Below, piece by piece: positions 1 through 7,066 of a stretch of 64,000 nt of DNA; within the stretch, counting starts at the first letter, position 1; each line of letters opens with the position of its first letter. The stretch covers positions 1 to 64,000 of the forward strand of contig NZ_JALCYY010000031.1 in assembly GCF_022690685.1 (NCBI RefSeq), written 5' to 3'. The notes beneath the pieces were generated by a model. The model was not told the DNA's origin, did no database searches, and saw nothing but the letters and a program-made list of their open reading frames with translations. Origin of the DNA: Anaeromyxobacter terrae. Its GTDB lineage: Bacteria; Myxococcota; Myxococcia; Myxococcales; Anaeromyxobacteraceae. The translations under genes were made by a program, and so were the position numbers.

Positions 1-135
1 CCCCCCAGCACAATGTCAGACAGGTGTGATACCAACCTCTGTTGCCCGACCACCCCTGTGAGGCGAGCGCGTATTCTTGCTCGCGGCCTTCTGCGTGGTA
101 CACGGGGACGGTTGGGCGATATCGGAGGATTTCGG

Positions 136-312
136 ATGGGGAAGGCGCAGTCGTCCCAGGCTTCGATCTCGACGCGGACGCAGGAGTTCACCCCGCGCGA
201 GCTTCCGCTGAAGGTCCCCGAGAACCCACCCCGTCAGGCACCGCGTCCTCCGCGGCGCCCGGCCGACCGCATCAAGGAAGCCCTGCTCCGCTGGCTCGAG
301 GAGGAGATGTGA
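136..312 (+). CDS. Small basic Pro/Arg-rich protein of unknown function
   Basis: A 58-residue product starting at an ATG preceded by a good ribosome binding site (GGAGG about 8 bases upstream). The frame stays open further upstream, but that part looks non-coding, so the ATG at 136 is preferred. The protein is rich in Pro and Arg in its middle and ends in an acidic amphipathic stretch (ALLRWLEEEM). No domain is recognised. The stop codon overlaps the ATG of the next small gene by one base (TGATG), which suggests translational coupling and a shared role. Function is unknown; that both are real genes is inferred from the ribosome binding site and the coupling. Confidence 0.55.
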   Translation: MGKAQSSQASISTRTQEFTPRELPLKVPENPPRQAPRPPRRPADRIKEALLRWLEEEM

Positions 313-473
313 TGCTGGAGTTCCTGCCCTTCGACGACGAGTCACCCTCCCTCATCGACGAGCTCGTGGAGGAGATCGACGCTGCAGTGGACGCGTCGTT
401 CCTCGCGGACATGGCCGAGGCTTTCGAGCGGGTGAAGCGCGCGCGCGAGCAGGTCGCCGCCGCGATCGCCTAG
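312..473 (+). CDS. Small acidic helical protein of unknown function
   Basis: A 53-residue acidic protein translated from an ATG that overlaps the stop codon of the preceding small gene by one base. The sequence (for example DELVEEIDAAVDAS followed by MAEAFERVKRAREQ) is predicted to be almost wholly alpha-helical. With its basic upstream partner it could form a small two-protein unit, perhaps toxin-antitoxin-like or a regulatory pair, but nothing in either sequence names a family. The gene ends four bases into the convergent membrane-protein gene on the opposite strand. Confidence 0.5.
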   Translation: MLEFLPFDDESPSLIDELVEEIDAAVDASFLADMAEAFERVKRAREQVAAAIA

Positions 474-1552
474 TCCTTCGGCAGCCTGGCCGCGCCGGCT
501 CCGTCCGCCGCGGCCTGGTAGTCGGCCTCCTCGGCGTCTAGGCCCGCCTCGATCGCGCCCGGAGCGGCGAAGATCCGCCCGAGCTGGATGTGCCGCGAGA
601 AGAGGAAGAAGAGCCCGAGCCCGACCTGCTGCGCGAGCTGCACCGCCCAGATCACGTTCGCGTACGCGACCCCCCGCGTCGCCACGGCCTCGCGCGACGC
701 GAAGAGCGACAGCCCGAGCACGATCGCCCCCTGGAACGTGCCGATCATGCCGGGGCCGGCGGGGATCATGACGCCGATGACGAGGACGCCGAGGAGCGTG
801 CAGGCCTCGATCGCGCCGAGGTCGAAGCCGAACCCGCGCGCGAGGAGCGCCATCCCCCACGCGTTGAGTCCCCAGTAGCCCGCGGTGAGCAGGAAGAACA
901 GCACGAGCTTGCGCCGGCTCGGCACGAGCCGCAGCCCGTGGATGAACGCGTCGAGCATCCCAGACGCCCGCGCCGCGAGGCGGGGCGAGAACGGCTGGAG
1001 GAGCGCCGCGGCGATGCGCACCGCGAGCCCGCGGTTCCGGTAGGCGACGACGAGGAACGCGAGCAACCCGAGGAACGCGAGCGACACGAAGACGCCGCCG
1101 GTCCGGAGGAGCCGCACGCCGGGCGCGCCGTCCGGAACGGCGAGGAGGGTCACGACGAGCAGGAGGCCGGTGAACACCCCGTCCACCACGCGCTCGACCA
1201 CGACCGAGGAGAGCGCGGACGAGACCCGCAGGCGCGGGCGCTCGGCCACGAGGTACGGGCGGGCGAACTCGCCGAGCCGGAACGGCAGCACGACGAGCGC
1301 CATGATCCCGACCGCAGAGACCGCGTTGAGCCTCGAGAAGGGCAGCTTCGCGACGGGCTCGAGGAGGATCCCCCAGCGCACCGTCCGCGCGAGGTGGATG
1401 CAGAGGAGGGTGAGCACGTACGGCGCGAGGTAGCGGTAGTCCGCGGCGCGGATCTCCTGCGCGATCGCAGACACGTCCTTGCCGCGCAGGGTGAGCCACA
1501 GCGCCGCCCCGGAGATCGCGATCCCCACGAGCGCCTGCACGATGCGTCTCAC
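470..1552 (-). CDS. Lysylphosphatidylglycerol synthase transmembrane-type (UPF0104/AglD-like) membrane protein
   Basis: A 360-residue integral membrane protein with about eight hydrophobic segments, beginning VRRIVQALVGIAISGAALW. It resembles the flippase-like transmembrane half of MprF (UPF0104/COG0392), without the catalytic synthase half. Family signs are the ARTVRWGILLEP loop near residue 60 and the RLGEFARPYLVAERPRLRVS segment near residue 95. Such proteins are often linked to lipid or glycolipid translocation in the inner membrane; the substrate cannot be told here. The start is a GTG at 1552 with GGAGGAG five bases upstream, preferred over a longer reading with a Gly/Arg-rich N-terminus. 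Confidence 0.8.
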   Translation of the reverse strand: MRRIVQALVGIAISGAALWLTLRGKDVSAIAQEIRAADYRYLAPYVLTLLCIHLARTVRWGILLEPVAKLPFSRLNAVSAVGIMALVVLPFRLGEFARPYLVAERPRLRVSSALSSVVVERVVDGVFTGLLLVVTLLAVPDGAPGVRLLRTGGVFVSLAFLGLLAFLVVAYRNRGLAVRIAAALLQPFSPRLAARASGMLDAFIHGLRLVPSRRKLVLFFLLTAGYWGLNAWGMALLARGFGFDLGAIEACTLLGVLVIGVMIPAGPGMIGTFQGAIVLGLSLFASREAVATRGVAYANVIWAVQLAQQVGLGLFFLFSRHIQLGRIFAAPGAIEAGLDAEEADYQAAADGAGAARLPKD

Positions 1553-1697
1553 GCGAACTCCTCCAGGGCGAGGCCGCGCCGCGAGCGCGGCGCGCGGCCG
1601 TCCGCCGGTCCCACCGGCACCGCCGCGGGTGGGCGGTGATATCACGCGGCCGGCGCCGCGGCCAGCGGACCCGGGGCGCTCCCCCTGCCCTCGTCCC

Positions 1698-2639
1698 TCA
1701 GGCCACCGGGTACCGCGGCGGCTCGCCGCGGGCGACGCGGGCCACGTCCTCGAGGACCCGCCGCGCCATCGCCGCGCGCGTCTCGCGCGTGCCCGAGCCG
1801 AGGTGCGGCGTGAGCACCACGTTCGGCAGGCGCAGGTACGCCTCCGGCACGCGCGGCTCGTCGGGGAAGACGTCCAGCCCCGCCGCCCCCACCCGGCCGG
1901 CGGCGAGCGCCTCGGCGAGCGCCGCGTCGTCGACCACGCCGCCGCGCGCGGTGTTCACCACGATGGCCCCGGGCTTGAGGCGCGCGATGCGCTCGCGCGA
2001 GAGGAGCCCGCGCGTCTCCGGGGAGAGCGGCACGTGCAGGGAGACGAAGTCGCTCTCCGAAAGCAGGCGGTCGAGCGGCACCCGCTCCGCCCACCCGAGG
2101 CCGGCGTCGGCCGGGCTCGCGTACAGCACGCAAAGCTCGAACCCGCGCGCGCGGCGAGCGAACGCCTGGCCGATGCGGCCAAAGCCGATGACGCCCACCG
2201 TCTTGCCGGTCACCTCCGTCCCGAGCATCCAGCTCGGGTCCGCCTCGGTCCAGCCGCCGGCGCGGACGATCCGGTCCGCCTCGACGATGCGGCGCGCGGC
2301 CGCGAGGAGCAGCGCCATGGCGTGATCGGCGGTGGCGTCGGTCACGACCTCGGGCGTGTTCGTGACGAGCACCCCGCGCCGCCGGCACGCGTCGAGATCG
2401 AGGTGGTTCACGCCGACGCCGTACGAGGCGACGTGCCGGAGCGCCGGGAGCGCCTCGACGAGCGCGGCGTCCACGCGGTCGAGGTAGGTCGGTACGAGCA
2501 CCGTCGCGTCGCGCGCCTCCTCGAGGAGCCGCTCGCGAGGCGGCGGCCGGGGCGCGCCGCCGCGGATCTCGAAGACCTCGCGGAGCGGCACGAGATCCGC
2601 GCCCGGGAGGGCGCGGACGAGGTAGAGCACCGGCTTCAC
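1698..2639 (-). CDS. D-isomer-specific 2-hydroxyacid dehydrogenase (glyoxylate/hydroxypyruvate reductase type)
   Basis: A 313-residue NAD(P)-dependent dehydrogenase of the D-2-hydroxyacid family, which reduces 2-oxoacids such as glyoxylate or hydroxypyruvate. The Rossmann motif is GFGRIGQAFARRA, followed by the catalytic Arg in NTARGGVVDD, the Glu in DVFPDEPRVPE and the catalytic His in LTPHLGSGTRETR. Length matches the family. The GTG start overlaps the stop of yacG by four bases, so the two are co-transcribed and probably translationally coupled. Exact substrate and cofactor preference are not visible. Confidence 0.88.
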   Translation of the reverse strand: MKPVLYLVRALPGADLVPLREVFEIRGGAPRPPPRERLLEEARDATVLVPTYLDRVDAALVEALPALRHVASYGVGVNHLDLDACRRRGVLVTNTPEVVTDATADHAMALLLAAARRIVEADRIVRAGGWTEADPSWMLGTEVTGKTVGVIGFGRIGQAFARRARGFELCVLYASPADAGLGWAERVPLDRLLSESDFVSLHVPLSPETRGLLSRERIARLKPGAIVVNTARGGVVDDAALAEALAAGRVGAAGLDVFPDEPRVPEAYLRLPNVVLTPHLGSGTRETRAAMARRVLEDVARVARGEPPRYPVA

Positions 2640-2836
2640 GCGTCGTCCCCATCGGGCTCGGACGGTGGCGCCGGCACCTCGACGCCGTCCCCCGCGCGCG
2701 GCCCGGGGACGCGGTACTCCTCCCCGAGCCACTTGCCGAGATCGAGCAGGCGGCAGCGATCCGAGCAGAACGGGAACGCGCGGTTCTCGGTGCGGGGCGG
2801 GACGGGCTTTCCACAGATCGGGCAGGCGCGCGGCAC
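2636..2836 (-). CDS. yacG: DNA gyrase inhibitor YacG-type zinc finger protein
   Basis: A 66-residue zinc finger protein of the YacG family, whose E. coli member binds GyrB and inhibits DNA gyrase. The four-Cys site is clear: CPICGKPVPP near the N-terminus, then FCSDRCRLLDLGKWL. The GKWL-x-EEYRVPG segment after the finger is the family signature. The acidic C-terminal tail (EPDGDDA) is typical. It lies first in a two-gene unit and overlaps the dehydrogenase start by four bases. The role as gyrase inhibitor is taken from the family. Confidence 0.88.
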   Translation of the reverse strand: MPRACPICGKPVPPRTENRAFPFCSDRCRLLDLGKWLGEEYRVPGPRAGDGVEVPAPPSEPDGDDA

Positions 2837-2902
2837 GCCCGAGATCTACCGCGACCGCCCGGGCGCGTGCATCTGGATCCTCGCCCGCCCGGTCGCCCGC
2901 CG

Positions 2903-3418
2903 TCACGAGCCCGGACAGCTCGCCGGGAGGAGCGGACGGATCGCCTCCTCGAGCTCCGCGCCGCGCATGCCGCCCTCGAAGACGTGCCGCACCTTGCCCT
3001 CGGCGTCGAGCACGTAGGTGCGCGGATAGCCGCGCACGCTCCACGGCTCCAGCGCCTGGGCGCGCTCGTCCACGAGGATCGGGTACGGGATCTGCGCCGC
3101 GAAGCGCGCGACGTCCTCCCGCGCGGACTCCTCCGCGACGCCGAGGATCTCGAAGCAGCGGCCGCGGTGCGCGCGCCAGACCTCGGCGAACTCCGGGATC
3201 TCCTCCCGGCACGGGCCGCACCAGGTGGCCCAGAAGTTCACGGCGACGACCTTCCCGCGCAGCGCGGTGAGATCGACCGGCCGCCCCTGCAGGTCGGGCA
3301 GGACGAGCGGCGGCGACGGCTCGCCGGAGCCGCCGGATCGCCCCGCCCCGCGGAGGAGGAGCTGCGTGACGACGAGCGCGGCGACCGCGACGATGACGAG
3401 CTTCAGCCAGTTCCGCAT
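2903..3418 (-). CDS. TlpA/ResA-like membrane-anchored thioredoxin
   Basis: A 171-residue periplasmic thiol-disulfide oxidoreductase. An N-terminal signal anchor (MRNWLKLVIVAVAALVVTQL) is followed by a thioredoxin fold with the redox motif FWATWCGPCREE and a cis-proline region (VRGYPRTYVLD). TlpA/ResA proteins reduce periplasmic disulfides, often for cytochrome c maturation; the specific partner is not shown here. The ATG at 3418 is preferred because upstream residues have no signal character. The gene is divergent from the TonB-dependent receptor gene, 56 bases apart, so the promoters lie in that short gap. Confidence 0.85.
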   Translation of the reverse strand: MRNWLKLVIVAVAALVVTQLLLRGAGRSGGSGEPSPPLVLPDLQGRPVDLTALRGKVVAVNFWATWCGPCREEIPEFAEVWRAHRGRCFEILGVAEESAREDVARFAAQIPYPILVDERAQALEPWSVRGYPRTYVLDAEGKVRHVFEGGMRGAELEEAIRPLLPASCPGS

Positions 3419-3474
3419 GGGCCTCGAAAGTATAGGCGCCCCCCGGCGCCAGACCGTAAGATCCACGCGCCTCG

Positions 3475-6057
3475 ATGAGGATTCACGCGCTACTCCTCGG
3501 AGCGGCCCTCGCGGCCTTCCCGGCCGCGGCCCAGACGGCGCCGAACGCCGAGGAGCCCCCCGCGGCGGGCGTGCTGACGCGCGCGCCCGAGCTCATCGCG
3601 TTCGTCCCCGCCGAGTACCCCCCTGACGCCGAGGCGGCCGGCATCGAGGGCTCGGTCGAGCTCTCCATCGTCATCGACGAGCACGGCGAGGTGCAGCAGG
3701 CGGTGGTGGTGGACCCCGGGCCGCACCCGGGCTTCGCCGCCGCGGCGCTGCACGCGGTGCAGCAGTTCCGGTTCCGGCCCGCCGAGATCGACGGCAAGCC
3801 CGCGCCGGTGGAGATCGCCTACCGCTACGACTTCGTCCTGCGACGCGCGCCTCCGCCCCCGCCGGTCGAGGCGCCGGTGATGCTCACGGGGCGCGTCATC
3901 GAGCGCGGGACCCGGACGCCGGTGGCGGGCGCCTCCGTCGACGTGGGCGGCGTCGCGACCGAGACGGACGCTGACGGCCGCTTCGCGGTGCGCGGGGTCG
4001 CGCCCGGGCCGGCGCAGGTTCGCATCGTCTCGGCGGAGCACGAGACCTTCACGGTCACGGAGACGATCGAGGCCGGTAAGCAGCTGGAGGTCGAGTACCG
4101 GCTCTCGCGCCGGAGCTACGATCCGTACGAGGCGGTGGTGCGAGGCGAGCGGCCGCGGCGCGAGGTGAGCGTCCACACGCTCGAGGTCGAGGAGATCCGG
4201 ACCATCGCCGGGACGCAGGGCGACACGCTGAAGGTCATCCAGAACCTGCCGGGCGTGGCGCGCAGCCCGTTCGGCATCGGGCTGCTCGTGGTGCGCGGCT
4301 CGGAGCCCGCCGAGACCAACGTCTACCTCGACGGCATCCCGGTCCCCCTGCTCTTCCACTTCGGCGGCATCACCTCGGTCGTCTCCTCCGACGTGATCGA
4401 GTCGCTCGAGTTCCTCCCCGGCAACTTCGCGACCCGCTACGGCCGCGCGCTGGGCGGCACCGTGGATCTGCGCACGCGCGAGGGGCGCGACGCCTTCCAC
4501 GGGGCGGCGCAGCTCGACGTGTTCGACGGGCGCGTGGAGCTCGAGGGACCGCTCGCGGGCGGGACCGGGTTCCTCGCGGTGCGGCGCAGCTGGGTGGACG
4601 CCGTCCTCGCAGTGGTCCTGCCGCGCGTCGCCCCGGACACCGCCAACGAGCTCCGAGTCGCGCCGCGGTACTGGGACTACCAGGGGAAGTGGTCGCGTCC
4701 GCTGCTCGGCGGCACCCTCTCGCTCCTCGCCTACGGCTCGGACGACAAGCTCGAGTTCGTCGACCGCAGCGAGTCCTCCGGGCGGCCCACCTTCTACCTC
4801 TCGACGGTCTTCCACCGCGTCGGCGCCCGCTGGCGGCGGACGATCGGGCCGGCGCGCAACGACCTCGTCGTGGCGCTCGGGCGCGACAGCTTCGACGTGC
4901 TCCAGTCGTCCAATTTCGGGATCCTCTCCGAGATCCGCTCGCTCACCCTGCGCGACGCCCTCACCTGGCGCGCGTCGGAGCGGCTCACGCTCGAGGCCGG
5001 GGTCGACGGGATCTTCCGCTCGTTCGACTACTCCATCTACGCGCCGCCCCTGAACGCGCCGGGCTCGATCGATCAGCAGGGCCAGGAGCGGCCCGAGGCG
5101 ACCGTCGGCGAGAGCGCGCGCGGCTCCTGGCTCGCGCCGGCCGGCTACGTGGAGGCCGACTGGCGCGCGACGACGCGGCTCCGGCTCGTCGCTGGGTTGC
5201 GCCTCGACGGCGACTCGCGGCTGCGGGGGCGGAAGACCTGGCTCGACCCGCGGGTCTCCGCGTTCTACGACCTCCGCGCGGGCACGCTCCTCACCGCGGC
5301 GGCCGGGCTGTTCGGCTCGGCGCCCCAGGTGCAGGACCTCACCGAGAGCTTCGGCAACCCGGAGCTCGGCGCGCAGCACGGGCTCCACCTCTCGCTCGGC
5401 GTCCGCCAGGCGCTGCCGTGGTCGGCGCGCCTCGAGCTCACCGGCTTCTACAAGCGGCTGTGGGACCTCGTCGTCCCGACGCGGGCCACCGACGCGCAGG
5501 GGAACCTCGAGCAGCTCTCGAACCGCGGCCACGGCCGGGCGTTCGGCCTCGAGGTGCTCCTCCGCCGCGAGCTCGCGCGGGGCCTGTTCGGCTGGCTCTC
5601 GTACACGTGGTCGCGCTCGGATCGCCAGGACGACCCGACGATGCCGTCGTACCCGGAGTGGCACCCGTTCCCCCTCGACCAGCGCCACATCCTCGCGCTG
5701 GTCCTCTCGTACCGGCTGCGCGGCGACTGGATCCTCGGCACGCGCGTGCGCGGGGTGAGCGGCAACCCGTACACGCCGCTCGATGGCAGCGTGTACGACG
5801 CCGACTCGGGACGCTACCAGTGCATCCCCGCCCCCGGCCGGTACTCCGGCCGCCTGCCCGGGTTCTTCCAGGCCGACGCTCGACTCGACAAGCGCTTCGT
5901 GTTCCGCTCCTGGATGATGTCCGTTTACGTGGACGTGCAGAACGTCACGAACCGCGAGAACGCCGAGTTCCGCTTTCCGAGCTACGACTGCTCGCAGACC
6001 GTGGCGATCCCCTCCGTCCCCGTCCTTCCCGCGCTCGGGCTCCGCGCCGAGTGGTGA
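3475..6057 (+). CDS. TonB-dependent outer membrane receptor with N-terminal TonB C-like domain
   Basis: An 860-residue secreted protein with a signal peptide (MRIHALLLGAALAAFPAAAQ). Residues about 45-125 resemble a TonB C-terminal energy-transducer domain (EYPPDAEAAGIEGSVELSI, then AVQQFRFRPAEIDGKPAPV). Residues about 140-210 form a carboxypeptidase-regulatory-like beta-sandwich, and about 225-345 the plug (QNLPGVARSPFGIGLLVVRG, NVYLDGIPVPLLFHFGG). The rest is a beta-barrel ending in an aromatic Trp. It should import a large ligand across the outer membrane using TonB energy. The ligand is unknown. Having a TonB-like domain on the receptor itself is unusual outside myxobacteria. A small lipoprotein gene follows four bases later, suggesting an operon. 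Confidence 0.88.
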   Translation: MRIHALLLGAALAAFPAAAQTAPNAEEPPAAGVLTRAPELIAFVPAEYPPDAEAAGIEGSVELSIVIDEHGEVQQAVVVDPGPHPGFAAAALHAVQQFRFRPAEIDGKPAPVEIAYRYDFVLRRAPPPPPVEAPVMLTGRVIERGTRTPVAGASVDVGGVATETDADGRFAVRGVAPGPAQVRIVSAEHETFTVTETIEAGKQLEVEYRLSRRSYDPYEAVVRGERPRREVSVHTLEVEEIRTIAGTQGDTLKVIQNLPGVARSPFGIGLLVVRGSEPAETNVYLDGIPVPLLFHFGGITSVVSSDVIESLEFLPGNFATRYGRALGGTVDLRTREGRDAFHGAAQLDVFDGRVELEGPLAGGTGFLAVRRSWVDAVLAVVLPRVAPDTANELRVAPRYWDYQGKWSRPLLGGTLSLLAYGSDDKLEFVDRSESSGRPTFYLSTVFHRVGARWRRTIGPARNDLVVALGRDSFDVLQSSNFGILSEIRSLTLRDALTWRASERLTLEAGVDGIFRSFDYSIYAPPLNAPGSIDQQGQERPEATVGESARGSWLAPAGYVEADWRATTRLRLVAGLRLDGDSRLRGRKTWLDPRVSAFYDLRAGTLLTAAAGLFGSAPQVQDLTESFGNPELGAQHGLHLSLGVRQALPWSARLELTGFYKRLWDLVVPTRATDAQGNLEQLSNRGHGRAFGLEVLLRRELARGLFGWLSYTWSRSDRQDDPTMPSYPEWHPFPLDQRHILALVLSYRLRGDWILGTRVRGVSGNPYTPLDGSVYDADSGRYQCIPAPGRYSGRLPGFFQADARLDKRFVFRSWMMSVYVDVQNVTNRENAEFRFPSYDCSQTVAIPSVPVLPALGLRAEW

Positions 6058-6061
6058 CCCC

Positions 6062-7045
6062 ATGCCCCGCCCCGTCACGCTCGCCGCGGCCCTCGCCCTC
6101 GCCCTCTCCGCCTGCAACACCGGCTTCGCGCCGCAGTATCTCGTCGCCGACCTGCGCATCCTCGCGGTCCGCTCGCAGGTGACGGGGAGCCTCGCGGCGG
6201 ATGCCCGGCTCGGCGACACCGTGCGGCTCACGGCGCTCGTCGCGAACCCGCTCGGCCGCGCGCCCCTGCGCATCCGCTGGGCGACCTGCATCCCGGACGG
6301 CACCGAGGCGCTCCCGCCCTGCCTCGACCCGGAGGCCCTGAGAGACGTCGACAGCCTCCTCGCCGCGCCGGGCGTCGTCGCGCTCGGCGAGGGGAGCTCG
6401 ATCGAGGTGACGGTGCCGGAGGTCGCGGGCGCCTTCGACCGGCTCATCGCGCGCGCCGAGGCGGAGCCCGCGCTCGCGTGCCGCCTCTACCTCGAGCTCC
6501 CCGTGCTCGTCGTCGCCGACGCGGGCGGGAAGCGCGAGGTGGCCGTGAAGCGCGTCCGGCTCATACCCGGGAGCGAGATCGCCGCGACCGAGCTCGCCGG
6601 CGCGTACGTGACGAACTCGAACCCGGTGCCGCTGGCGGTCCGGCGCGTGCCGAGCGAGGACGTGCCGTGCGGCGAGGGCGTCCCGGTCCTGGTGCCGTGC
6701 TGGGACGCCACCGCCTGCGACGCAGCGGGGTGCGGGGCCGACGGCTTCTGCGCCGCGGGCTTCCCGGCGGGGCGCGGCGTGCTCTGCGCCCGCGCGGACC
6801 CGGGCGCGGCGGATCCGCCCTACTACCAGTGCGCGCCCGACGGGGCGCGCACGCCGTTCTTCGAGTCGCTCGACTGGCAGTGGTACGTGACCGCGGGACG
6901 GTTCCCCGAGTTCACCGGCGTGGGGAACGCGACGGGCGACGCGGTGGAGTTCGAGGCGCCCGCGGGGCCATTCACGATCTGGGTCATCCTGCGCGACGGC
7001 CGCGGCGGCGAGGCGTGGTTCGAGCGCCAGGTACCTGGCGGGTGA
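6062..7045 (+). CDS. Cys-rich lipoprotein accompanying the TonB-dependent receptor
   Basis: A 327-residue predicted lipoprotein with a lipobox (LALALSAC, Cys near residue 18). It starts four bases after the receptor stop, so the pair is probably co-expressed. The N-terminal half looks beta-sandwich-like. The second half has a Cys-rich loop (WDATACDAAGCGADGFCAAG) that probably forms disulfides. Its position suggests a surface or periplasmic accessory of the receptor, for example in ligand capture; this is inferred from context only. It is convergent with the mlaD-like gene, 21 bases away. Confidence 0.7.
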   Translation: MPRPVTLAAALALALSACNTGFAPQYLVADLRILAVRSQVTGSLAADARLGDTVRLTALVANPLGRAPLRIRWATCIPDGTEALPPCLDPEALRDVDSLLAAPGVVALGEGSSIEVTVPEVAGAFDRLIARAEAEPALACRLYLELPVLVVADAGGKREVAVKRVRLIPGSEIAATELAGAYVTNSNPVPLAVRRVPSEDVPCGEGVPVLVPCWDATACDAAGCGADGFCAAGFPAGRGVLCARADPGAADPPYYQCAPDGARTPFFESLDWQWYVTAGRFPEFTGVGNATGDAVEFEAPAGPFTIWVILRDGRGGEAWFERQVPGG

Positions 7046-7066
7046 CGGGACGCGGCGTCGCTGCTG

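Noticed and set aside
3490-6447. Long minus-strand open frame opposite the TonB-dependent receptor
   Set aside because: The plus-strand frame has signal peptide, plug and barrel; the opposite frame is a GC shadow.
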